39,087 nucleotides of DNA from CAZOWW01 sp964583765 (lineage in GTDB: Bacteria; Actinomycetota; Actinomycetes; Actinomycetales; Kineosporiaceae): contig CAZOWW010000045.1 in the NCBI GenBank assembly GCA_964583765.1, positions 1 to 39,087 of the forward strand. Reading direction: 5' to 3'. Within the stretch, counting starts at the first letter, position 1; each line of letters opens with the position of its first letter. A program made the translations under genes and the position numbers. Below the pieces are notes generated by a model. That model did not search any database. It was not told the DNA's origin and worked only from the letters and a program-made list of their open reading frames with translations. Shown here piece after piece: positions 1 to 7,170 of this stretch.

Positions 1-216
1 GGCGGCAGCTGGGCGAACCCGGACTTCTCGCTGATCCTCGCGGCGGTCCAGGCCAACCTGAACCCGCCGAAGAAGGCGGCCACCACGCCCAGCACGAGCG
101 CCGGCACCGGGTCCACGGCCACCACGACGAAGTCGACCAGGCGGCATCACACGACCTCGACGACCACGACACCGTCGGATCCCAACGTCGCGATGGACGT
201 CAACGCCGTCTGCTGA
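1..216 (+). CDS. C-terminal tail of a Thr-rich protein, 5'-truncated by window edge
   Basis: Frame 1 is open from the first base to a TGA at 214-216. About 23 residues of folded-looking sequence (GGSWANPDFSLILAAVQANL) lead into a Thr/Ser/Ala-rich low-complexity stretch of about 35 residues with TTT runs and an RRHH patch, then a short tail ending in NAVC. Thr-rich stretches like this are also the linkers of the two CBM2 proteins in the window, so a cell-surface or secreted product is likely. I do not recognise the folded part. The next gene converges on it from 40 bases away. Confidence 0.6.
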   Translation, partial: GGSWANPDFSLILAAVQANLNPPKKAATTPSTSAGTGSTATTTKSTRRHHTTSTTTTPSDPNVAMDVNAVC

Positions 217-255
217 CCGGTACTCGGACCGAAGGCGTGAACCCGCCGACCGGTG

Positions 256-1290
256 TCAGAACCGGGGAGCGTGGTCCGCTGCGAGCGCCGACTCGGCCAG
301 GGCGACGAGCTGCTCGGCCGCGCCGTGCGTCGCTGCGGCCCATCCGGCGCGCAGGGAGGCGGTGTCCGCGCCCCCCGCCGCTCCGGCGTCCAGGGCGGCG
401 TCCTGCACGACCTCGCGCAGCCGGCCGATCACCGAGGTGACCACGTCGTCCTCGGCCGGGGTCATCAACATCGCCAGGGTGTCCTCGGACCACCGGTACA
501 GCTCGTCCCCGACCCGCAGTTCCCCCACCATGAGGTTGGTCGCCGCACGCATCAGCTCCTCGGCAGGTCCGGGGCCGGCCCCGGCCCGCACCCTCCCCAC
601 CTCGGGGATCCTCAGCATCGCCAGGACCACGGGGAAGTGACCACCCGGATGCGGACGCAGCGCCCCCCGCAGGTCCGCGAGCAGCCGGGTCCGGTCCCCC
701 ACCGACGGCGGGATCATCGGAACGCCTCCCTGCACGGAACCGAGCCGCTCCAGCCCCAGCAGCGCCCGCCCGGCATGCCGAGCCAGGCGGCGCAACGCAT
801 CGGCGTCCGCGGCGGTGAACGGCAGGATCTCCCGCCTCCGTGCGAGCAGGGCACCCGCCACCCGGCCGGCGGTCAGGATCGGTACGGCCAGCAACGCCGA
901 GCCCCCGGCACCGTGCACCGGATCCGTGGAGATCACCGCACACACCTCCTGGCGGCTCCGCCAGGGCTGCTCGGCGATCAGGGCTCCCCAAGGGGCGAGC
1001 GCGCCGGCGCCGGCCGGCACCTCCCAGGCCACCCGTGGACCCTCGATGAGCTGGAGCACGAAGGCCGTCTTCTCGGCGTCCACCAGGGTCTGCGCGGTGT
1101 GCGCGGCCAGTCGGGCCAGGGAGACCCGGTCGATGGCGTGGGCGAACCGCGGGCCCACCGCCCGCAGCAGGTCGACCTGCCGCGGGCTCGCCGAACGCGG
1201 CTGGACGGTGCGGCGCTGCGCCGGAACGTCCGACTCCCCGCCCACCTGGTCGGGCGGAACACGCCACGACATCGCCTGATGATCGGTCAC
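256..1290 (-). CDS. GAF-domain protein with degenerate GGDEF-like C-terminus
   Basis: About 344 residues from a GTG at 1288-1290, chosen because AGGAGG lies 9 bases upstream; the open frame continues further 5' but without a comparable ribosome site. The N-terminal half (about residues 30-165) reads as a GAF-type sensor: alternating helices and strands, with a GSALLAVPILTAGRVAGALL core and a final helix RRLARHAGRALLGLERL. The C-terminal half has the outline of a GGDEF domain (GDELYRWSEDTLAMLM), but the signature GGDEF is replaced by SEDT-like residues, so diguanylate cyclase activity is unlikely. No membrane segment or signal peptide is visible, so a cytoplasmic sensor is inferred. It is divergent from the next gene by about 165 bases. 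The ligand and output are unknown. Confidence 0.75.
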   Translation of the reverse strand: MTDHQAMSWRVPPDQVGGESDVPAQRRTVQPRSASPRQVDLLRAVGPRFAHAIDRVSLARLAAHTAQTLVDAEKTAFVLQLIEGPRVAWEVPAGAGALAPWGALIAEQPWRSRQEVCAVISTDPVHGAGGSALLAVPILTAGRVAGALLARRREILPFTAADADALRRLARHAGRALLGLERLGSVQGGVPMIPPSVGDRTRLLADLRGALRPHPGGHFPVVLAMLRIPEVGRVRAGAGPGPAEELMRAATNLMVGELRVGDELYRWSEDTLAMLMTPAEDDVVTSVIGRLREVVQDAALDAGAAGGADTASLRAGWAAATHGAAEQLVALAESALAADHAPRF

Positions 1291-1454
1291 CGAGGTCAGC
1301 CTCCTGCCGGGACACCCAAGTCTCGCCATCGGCACGGCCAGGGCCGGGCTGGAGACCGGCGGCCATCTGCCACCCGAATCGCCGCCCACCGCGACCACGC
1401 CCCACCGGAATCGACAAGGGCGCGGCACGGGCCGAGTTCCTGGTTGGATGAGCC

Positions 1455-2504
1455 ATGGCTTGGTTGCGCAAACCCGCCGGTCGGAAGCCCTCGGACGCCG
1501 CCCAGGACTTCTGGGCCTGGTGGTCCACGGCCCACGACGAGATGGCCCAGATGGTGGACGGCGCCGACCCCTCGCGCGCCCTCGCCGAACTCGCCGCGCG
1601 TCTGGAACGGGTCGATCCACGGCTCACCCTGAGCCTCGTCCCCGGCAGACGGGCACGACGAGCGGTGGTCGCCAGCGGTGGCGGCGATCCCGAGGCCCGC
1701 GCGACCGCCGAGCGATGGGTGCGCTGCGGTCCGGCCGCGGACGAAGTCTGGGAGTACCTTCCGGCTCGCCCCCCCAACCCGGCCGCCCTGAGCGGGGAGC
1801 TCACCGTGGGCGACCGCACGGTGGACGTCGCCCGCACCGTCGTCGCGGCACGGGCCGACGACGCGACCTGCCGCCTGGACCTCGCCGTCCACCATCCGGC
1901 GTTCCCCGATCTGCCGCACCAGGCCCGCATCCAGGTGGCGGCGCTGGTCCTCGACTGGGCCCTGGGCGAGGACGACGTCCAGCGGTGGGTCGGCCCCGTG
2001 CGCACCCTGGAGGTGCCGCCGCTGGACCCGGTGCCGGCGAGTGGGCTGACGCCCCTGGTAGGGCAACTCCGGGAACGCTGGGGGGGCCAACGATGGGCCG
2101 TCCTCGAAGGGCTCGACAACCGCGGGCGCCCGGTTGCGGCGGCCGTGCGGCACCCGTTGCACCAGGTGGACTATCCGCTGTTCGATCTGCACCTGGCGGT
2201 CGTCCTACCGTTCACCGGAGGACACGAGAGCGGGCCCTCGGCCGGGTTGCCCGACGAGGTCGAGCAGGGCGACCTCCAGGCCTTCCAGCTGAACCTGCTC
2301 GACCACCTGGATGGCATGGTCGTTCCGGTCGCCCAGGAGACGGCCGGCGGCCGCCGGGTCCTGCACCTGTACGGCGAGTCCACCGGGCCCGCCGCCGCCC
2401 GGATCGAGGCACTCCTGGGTGGCTACCGCTGCGGGACCGCCGCCCTCATCGCGACGCCCGACCCCCGGTGGGAGGCCATCACCCACCTGCGCCCCACTTC
2501 CTGA
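1455..2504 (+). CDS. DUF695-like hypothetical protein
   Basis: 349 residues from ATG (MAWLRKPAG). A Trp-rich N-terminal helix (FWAWWSTAHDEMAQMV) and LSLVPGRR are followed by alpha/beta sequence with VHHPAFPDLP, ALVLDWALGEDDVQRW and a C-terminal LHLYGES ... RIEALL segment. The N-terminal pattern (whole-residue count of 'AELAARLERVDPRLTLSLVPG', then a strand-rich middle) is typical of actinobacterial proteins annotated as DUF695-like, whose biochemical role is not known to me. No signal peptide, membrane helix or catalytic motif is seen. The ribosome site is weak (GGATGAG). An intrinsic-type hairpin follows the stop by about 65 bases. It is probably a single-gene unit, divergent from the GAF gene. 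Confidence 0.7.
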   Translation: MAWLRKPAGRKPSDAAQDFWAWWSTAHDEMAQMVDGADPSRALAELAARLERVDPRLTLSLVPGRRARRAVVASGGGDPEARATAERWVRCGPAADEVWEYLPARPPNPAALSGELTVGDRTVDVARTVVAARADDATCRLDLAVHHPAFPDLPHQARIQVAALVLDWALGEDDVQRWVGPVRTLEVPPLDPVPASGLTPLVGQLRERWGGQRWAVLEGLDNRGRPVAAAVRHPLHQVDYPLFDLHLAVVLPFTGGHESGPSAGLPDEVEQGDLQAFQLNLLDHLDGMVVPVAQETAGGRRVLHLYGESTGPAAARIEALLGGYRCGTAALIATPDPRWEAITHLRPTS

Positions 2505-2567
2505 ACGAGCCGCACCCCACCTCGACCGGTGGATCCGGGGCACCGGATCCGGCTCCCTACCGCACGA

Positions 2568-2599
2568 GACCCCGGCCCACCTGACGGTGGACCGGGGTC
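2568..2599. terminator. GC-rich hairpin after the DUF695-like gene
   Basis: A 14-bp stem (2568-2581 with 2586-2599, one mismatch) closes a 4-base loop TGAC. It lies 64 bases after the stop at 2504 and has no T-run, as is usual for actinobacterial terminators. The remaining sequence between 2505 and 2850 shows no gene. Confidence 0.55.
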
Positions 2600-2788
2600 C
2601 GGTCTTCAGCCACGGGTGCGCAGAACCCGCCCGGTCCGGCGGCCCGAGGGCCTGACCCACGCGCCGCCGGCCGTGCGGAACACGGCCGACAAGGATGGCG
2701 CGAGTGGTGCCGGGGGTGCCGGTCGCCGTGGTGCTGCGATGGCGCTCCACAGGTGCTGAGGTGGCGCTCCGCCGATGCCCGTGTGTGC

Positions 2789-2831
2789 CGATCGAGGGCC
2801 GGGGACACCGGGATGTGCCGGCCCTCGATCG
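2789..2831. terminator. hairpin after the mannanase gene
   Basis: A perfect 14-bp inverted repeat (CGATCGAGGGCCGG at 2789-2802 with its complement at 2818-2831) encloses a 15-base loop. It begins about 20 bases past the mannanase stop codon at 2851 in the direction of transcription, so it most likely terminates that gene, and perhaps acts in both directions. Confidence 0.65.
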
Positions 2832-2850
2832 ACAGAAGTGCTGCCGGTGC

Positions 2851-4455
2851 TCAGCTCGCGGTGCAGGTGAGCGTGGGCACGGAGTTGGTGCCGTTCCAGC
2901 TGCCCAGGAACCCGAAGCTGGTGTTCGCCCCGGCGCCCAGGGCCCCGTTCCAGGACAGGTTGGTCGCCGTGACCGCGGAGCCGCTGCTGGTCACGGTCGC
3001 GCTCCAGGCCTGGCTGATCGTCTGACCGTTGGCGAAGGTCCAGGTCACCTTCCAGCCACTGATCGCGCTGGTCCCCGCGGTCACCGTGACCGCGCCCTGG
3101 AACCCACCGGTCCACTGACCGCTCACCGCATACGCCGCCGAGCAGGTCTTGCCCGTGCCACCGCTGGTCGTGGTGGTCGTGACCGGCCTGGTCGTCGTCG
3201 TGGTGGTCGTGACCGTGCCGCCGCTCTTGGCCGTCATCCAGTCGGAGTGGGCACGGAACACGGCCAACTCGGGGAGACCCGCGACCTCGTCGTAGCCACC
3301 GCCGCCGGTGCCGTCCTTATACCACCAGAACGCGTCCCCGTCGCCGCCCGCGGTCTGGATCTCGTTGAGGATCGCCGTCCACCAGGCGACCTTGTCACCG
3401 GAGTTGGTGTTCCACTCGCCCATGAAGAACGGCTTGCCCACCACGTTGTGCGAGTCCGAGATCCAGGCGTCGATGAGCGCCTGCGTCTTCGGGATGTCCA
3501 GGCCGGCCCAGCCCTCGGTGGGGTACGGGTGCGCGGAGGTGAAGTCGACATAGGGGGACTGCTGGATGTAGACGAACGGGTTGCCCTCGTCGCCGCCGAA
3601 TCCGTACTTGCTCTGGTGCCCCTCCAAGCCGGCGTCGACCATGTGGTTCGCGTCGAGGCCCTTGATGTAGGCGCCCATCTCGTCGACCCAGGCACGCAGC
3701 GTCGTCCCGTTGGTGCTCTCGTCCGTCCCCTGGCCCTCGTAGCGGGGCTCGTTCATGAGCTCCCAGGAAAAGATCGTCGGGTCGTCCTTGTACTTGACCC
3801 CGGTGTAGTGGTTGGTGCGGTTGAGTGCGTAGTTGACGTAGTTCTTGTACTGCGTGAAGCAGCCCGGGCACGCGGCCTTGTTGAAGAACCGCCAGCGGTT
3901 GGCCTGCCCGGTGCCCAGCCCCTCCCAGGTGAGTCGGGTGTCGATGCCGCCGTAGGCCTCCCAGTAGTTCTCCAGGACGGGGATGACCCGGATGTTGTGC
4001 GCGGCGGCCGAGCTGAGGATGTAGTCGAACTCCGAGAACTGCGGCTCGCTGTAGACACCCTTGGCGGTCTCGAACCCGTGCCACGACTCGTGGTCGAACA
4101 TCCAGGTCCGCAGCACCTGCACGTGGTCGGCGGCGAGCTGGGTCATCTGGTTGTCGATCCGGGTCTTGTCCATCCACTGCGTCTCGGTGTCGCCGGAGCT
4201 ACCGCCGTACGTGAACAGGTCGTAGGTGTTGGCGCCCGCGAAGTAGTAGGACTTGCCGTTGAGACAGAAGTGGATCCCGCACCGAGAGACGAAACCGCTG
4301 GGGGCGGCGGCGGCACGCGACGCGGGGCTCACGAGAAGGGCCGCCACGAGGGCAGTGAGCACCAATCCGATTGCGCTCGCCGCGGTCAGCCTGCGGCGGG
4401 GCAACGCCGCGGCTGGGCCGGGCTCGCCGGCACCGAGTGGCACGGACAGGACCAT
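2851..4455 (-). CDS. secreted GH5 endo-beta-mannanase-type enzyme with C-terminal CBM2
   Basis: 534 residues from ATG with GAGGAG 5 bases upstream. An Arg-rich n-region (PRRRLTAAS) and a hydrophobic core to about residue 45, followed by an Ala-rich cleavage region, form a Sec/Tat-style signal peptide. Residues 60-405 are a glycoside hydrolase family 5 barrel: the acid/base Glu is E236 in WELMNEPR and the nucleophile is E347 in FFMGEWN. The YFAGANTYDLFTYG opening and LRTWMF...W pattern point to the mannanase subfamily (GH5_7 type) rather than the classic cellulase subfamilies. A Thr-rich linker (about 413-433) leads to a family 2 carbohydrate-binding module (437-534) with bounding Cys residues and conserved Trp residues (QWTGGF, GWKVTWTF, NLSWNG). 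Predicted role: extracellular hydrolysis of mannan while bound to cellulose. Cellulase or another beta-glycanase specificity is possible. Confidence 0.9.
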   Translation of the reverse strand: MVLSVPLGAGEPGPAAALPRRRLTAASAIGLVLTALVAALLVSPASRAAAAPSGFVSRCGIHFCLNGKSYYFAGANTYDLFTYGGSSGDTETQWMDKTRIDNQMTQLAADHVQVLRTWMFDHESWHGFETAKGVYSEPQFSEFDYILSSAAAHNIRVIPVLENYWEAYGGIDTRLTWEGLGTGQANRWRFFNKAACPGCFTQYKNYVNYALNRTNHYTGVKYKDDPTIFSWELMNEPRYEGQGTDESTNGTTLRAWVDEMGAYIKGLDANHMVDAGLEGHQSKYGFGGDEGNPFVYIQQSPYVDFTSAHPYPTEGWAGLDIPKTQALIDAWISDSHNVVGKPFFMGEWNTNSGDKVAWWTAILNEIQTAGGDGDAFWWYKDGTGGGGYDEVAGLPELAVFRAHSDWMTAKSGGTVTTTTTTTRPVTTTTTSGGTGKTCSAAYAVSGQWTGGFQGAVTVTAGTSAISGWKVTWTFANGQTISQAWSATVTSSGSAVTATNLSWNGALGAGANTSFGFLGSWNGTNSVPTLTCTAS

Positions 4456-4847
4456 CAGGACTCCTCACCCGGATCGGTCCCCAGGCAGGAACCGATCGGT
4501 CGATCACGGCGGTGCGCCTCGGTCATGGAGGGGGCGACCGAGCGCCGCCCAGGGGACAGGCCAGCAGAGAGCGGGCCGCTGAACCGGATCAGCGAACGCG
4601 CAGGCTATGCAGGGGATCAGAAGGTGTCAAGGGTCGGGATTACCGTCACAGTCAGTGACTGATCCGATACTGGGCCTCTCGTCCGGTGAATCCGATCTCA
4701 GCTGCGTGACCTGGGCAGATACCGATCGGCACCGGTCGGGGGTATCAGCACCGCCACGGTCCTCCTCATGTCGATGTCACTTTCCGCAGGCATCCCTCGA
4801 GCTGGCCCGCTCGCCCGGACGCCCGGCGCCTGACCAGGAGGCCCGCC
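4456..4847. promoter_or_regulatory. divergent intergenic region with short palindromes
   Basis: This region separates the mannanase (-) and pseudokinase (+) genes and holds no gene. It contains the palindrome ACCGATCGGT (4491-4500), a related CCGATCGG near 4714, and a 13-bp odd palindrome CAGTCA-G-TGACTG (4649-4661). Any of these could be operators. None matches the GGAAGCGCTTCC palindromes found upstream of the other CBM2 gene. Promoter elements cannot be fixed by eye. Confidence 0.4.
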
Positions 4848-5948
4848 GTGCCCACGCCGACCCTCAACGACCGCGATCCGATCACCCGGCCGGGCCGGGT
4901 GATCTCATTGCCGGTGTCGGGGATCCGGTCGGCTGCCCAGGCACCGACGCTCTCCGGATCGCCCGACGCCGGAGGGCGGGACCCGGGGACCCGGGTGGAA
5001 ACAGGAACCCGGATCTCGGGGACGAGCCACCTCGGAACGGCGGAGGCCGCCGGTTCGGTCCGGGGCGCCACCACGCTGCGACCGACCGGAACCGGCGAAC
5101 GGCTCGCCGGGACGCTCCTGTTCGGCCAGTACCGCCTCGTGGACCCACCGCAGGTCGACCCCGCCTTCCCCGGGCCGTTCCACGCCATCGACGTCTTCCG
5201 GAACAACGAGGTCGCCCTCCACCGGTGCACGCGGGTCGCGCCCGGCACCGAGGATCCGGCGATCGACCGGGTCCGCGCCCTCGTCGCGGTTCCGGAGCAC
5301 CCGCATCTCGTCACCGTGCACGGGATGGTCCAGGACCGGACCAGTCGGTTCGTGGTCACCGACTGGGTCACCGGGATCCCGCTGAGCCGGGCGAACGCCG
5401 CGTCTGGTCGCGCCGTCGGCACCCACCCCGATCGCCCCCACCCCGAGTGGTTGCGCATCCTCGACCAGGTGGGGGCCGCTCTGACCCACCTGCACGAGCA
5501 GGATCCCGAACTGAGCCACGGCGCGCTCACCGCGGACCGGGTCCTCCTGACGCCGACCGGGCGGGCAGTCGTCGTCGGGACCGAGGCCGGGCCGCCCCGC
5601 AGACTCCGCCGGGTGCAGGACCGTACCCACCCGGATCACGCCCCCGAGCTCGACTTCGGCTGGCCCCCCATGCCGGCGACCGACGTCTACGCGCTGGCCC
5701 GTATCGCCGGACAACTCCTCACCGGGGCCGCCGCGGGCCTCGGACCTCGCCTGGACGGACGTTCCTGGCCGGACGGAGGCGCCTGGCACGGCGGTGGCAC
5801 CGAGGAGGGCCTCGGCGGCCGCCAGAACTCCCGCTCACGGACTGCGGCCCGCCTGGCCCGGGTGGTGGGCATCGGCACCGCACCCGACCCTGCCGACCGC
5901 CCGCAGTCGGTGCGCGAGTTCCTCGGGCTGCTGCACGTGGCCTTCTGA
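4848..5948 (+). CDS. protein kinase-like pseudokinase
   Basis: 366 residues from GTG, with AGGAGG 6 bases upstream. The first 85 residues are polar, low-complexity and probably disordered. Residues 90-365 follow the Ser/Thr kinase outline: a glycine-strand-like start (LFGQYRLVDP), HPHLVTVHGMV where the alphaC-beta4 motif lies, a hinge (VVTDWVTGIPLS), and LDQVGAALTHLHEQ before the catalytic loop. That loop reads HGALTADRVLLT instead of HRDLKPxN, DFG is replaced by GTE, and no VAIK lysine is evident. PELDFGWPPMPATDVYALARIAGQLLTG matches the APE to subdomain IX region and DPADRPQSVREFLGLL the last subdomain. The loss of the catalytic Asp and Lys argues for a non-catalytic scaffold, as with other actinobacterial pseudokinases. 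No transmembrane segment is seen. The stop codon lies inside a tandem repeat. Confidence 0.75.
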   Translation: MPTPTLNDRDPITRPGRVISLPVSGIRSAAQAPTLSGSPDAGGRDPGTRVETGTRISGTSHLGTAEAAGSVRGATTLRPTGTGERLAGTLLFGQYRLVDPPQVDPAFPGPFHAIDVFRNNEVALHRCTRVAPGTEDPAIDRVRALVAVPEHPHLVTVHGMVQDRTSRFVVTDWVTGIPLSRANAASGRAVGTHPDRPHPEWLRILDQVGAALTHLHEQDPELSHGALTADRVLLTPTGRAVVVGTEAGPPRRLRRVQDRTHPDHAPELDFGWPPMPATDVYALARIAGQLLTGAAAGLGPRLDGRSWPDGGAWHGGGTEEGLGGRQNSRSRTAARLARVVGIGTAPDPADRPQSVREFLGLLHVAF

Positions 5949-5999
5949 ACAGGGCTGCTGCACGTGGCCTTCTGAACAGGGCTGCCGCACGCGGCCTGC
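5925..5999 (+). repeat. 27-bp tandem repeat spanning the pseudokinase stop codon
   Basis: Two identical 27-base units (5925-5951 and 5952-5978) are followed by a decayed third copy (from 5979, two T-to-C changes in the first 19 bases). The unit starts GGGCTGCTGCACGTGG and ends GGCCTTCTGAACA, so each copy carries codons for the gene's last residues (LLHVAF) plus its TGA. The 3' end of the gene has been duplicated downstream. Confidence 0.9.
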
Positions 6000-6240
6000 C
6001 GAGCGGCGCGATCTGGAGGCGTGCGGACGCGACTCCCGCATGGCCCAGATGCGGCACCGCAAGGCCGGAGTGCGACCCCCGCCCCCGCACGGCCCGGAGG
6101 CGAACAGTGGTGGGGCATCGCGGGCCGCCGGGGATCACGGTGCGGCGCCGCAAGGCCCGGAAGCGCATAGCTGTCAGGCATCGCGGCCCGCTTCACGACC
6201 ATGGTGCGGGCATCGCAAGGTTCCGGTGCGGCTGGTGCGG
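6000..6240. repeat. intergenic patch of imperfect GC-rich repeats
   Basis: No gene is supported here. Related blocks recur at intervals of roughly 60-100 bases: TGCGGCACCGCAAGGCC, TGCGGCGCCGCAAGGCC, and GCATCGCGGGCCG / GCATCGCGGCCCG / GCATCGCAAGG. Several are self-complementary and could fold. The region lies between convergent genes (pseudokinase + and nuclease -), where bidirectional termination would be expected. Confidence 0.45.
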
Positions 6241-7170
6241 CTACCGGTCGCCGTCCTGCTCGGGCAGGGGGATGTCCCGACGCTCCCGACGCCGACGAAC
6301 CTCCACGTGGTACTGCACCGGCGTGACCGCGAGCACCTGGTCCACGAGGGCCGTCAGGAACTGCGGCACGGCCACGTCCTCGGGAACGGCATCCGGAAGG
6401 ACCCGCACGAGAGGTGCCGCGGCCGGGCTCGGCGGATTGTCCACGTCGACCACCGGACCGCGTTCGTCCCAGTCGACGAGGACCAGCGCCGTCGCGGTGT
6501 AGCCGTTGCCGACGCCGATGTCCCGGAGCTTGCGCATCATGTCCACGGTGCGCTCGAAGGCGTCCGGTTCCCGGGTGAGCACGGTGGCGCGCTGCACGAA
6601 GCAGAAACCGACCGCGGCGAGGGGGTAGCGGGCGCGCAGGTTCCCGGCGTCCCCGTAGGCCTCCTCGAACCGATTGGGCAGGTTCTTGCCGAAAGACGAC
6701 AGCTGGGCCTTGGTGCTGACCAGGAGCTCAGGGCCGCGGTCCCAGCGGCAGACACAGACGTCCACCTGTTTCTCGTAGGCCCGCCCGAGCACCCTCGCAT
6801 CGGTCGGGGCCACCGACGGCAGCCCGGGCAGCCGCTCCCGCACCTGGTCGGCCAGCCGCCCCGGGAGACGGTCGAGCAGTATCGCCAGCTCGCGGGTCAG
6901 CACCCGCGGCCGCGTGGCCCGGGGCCACACCTCGTCGGGACCGAACCCGCACCGACGCAGCTCATGGGCCAACCAGGCGTCGATACCGCGGGCGAACCGG
7001 CCGCTGACCACGGAGGCGCCACTGGCCACGGGCAGGCTGAGCAACCGCTCGAGCAGAGCGAAGTCGGGACGGTGACGAGGGGATGTCCCCGGGGCGTGTT
7101 CCCACGGGTCGGCGCACCCCGCCTCCGCCAGCAGGCCGTCGAACGCCGAGAAGGCGTCCTCCTCGCTCAC
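6241..7170 (-). CDS. putative restriction endonuclease, PD-(D/E)XK-like
   Basis: 309 residues from a GTG that overlaps the methyltransferase stop by 4 bases (GTGA), so the two are translationally coupled. The central block EKQVDVCVCRWDRGPELL then VSTKAQLSSFGKNLPNRFEE has the spacing of a PD-(D/E)XK nuclease core: an acidic D137 on one strand, E148/K154 on the next, then a conserved-looking helix with E169/E170. The second half-motif is S-T-K rather than E-x-K. What follows (NLRARYPLAAVGFCFVQR) looks like a further core strand. I do not recognise the family by name; the restriction call rests on the motif plus tight linkage to a DNA methyltransferase. It could also be another DNA-processing partner. 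No membrane segment is seen; the C-terminus is Arg-rich. Cleavage site unknown. Confidence 0.6.
   Translation of the reverse strand: MSEEDAFSAFDGLLAEAGCADPWEHAPGTSPRHRPDFALLERLLSLPVASGASVVSGRFARGIDAWLAHELRRCGFGPDEVWPRATRPRVLTRELAILLDRLPGRLADQVRERLPGLPSVAPTDARVLGRAYEKQVDVCVCRWDRGPELLVSTKAQLSSFGKNLPNRFEEAYGDAGNLRARYPLAAVGFCFVQRATVLTREPDAFERTVDMMRKLRDIGVGNGYTATALVLVDWDERGPVVDVDNPPSPAAAPLVRVLPDAVPEDVAVPQFLTALVDQVLAVTPVQYHVEVRRRRERRDIPLPEQDGDR

Noticed and set aside
1291..1620. N-terminal extension of the GAF protein
   Set aside because: The GTG at 1290 has AGGAGG at 9 bases; the extension would overlap the divergent DUF695-like gene start.
200..2119. Long minus-strand frame across the GAF and DUF695-like genes
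   Set aside because: It overlaps two well-supported genes in other frames and has Arg/Pro/Ser-rich antisense composition.
2695..4662. Long plus-strand frame antisense to the mannanase
   Set aside because: Open by GC-rich codon bias only; the mannanase has catalytic residues, signal peptide and CBM2.
5925..6240. CRISPR array suspicion for the tandem repeats at the pseudokinase end
   Set aside because: Units are adjacent without spacers and carry the gene's own coding sequence; no cas gene is seen.
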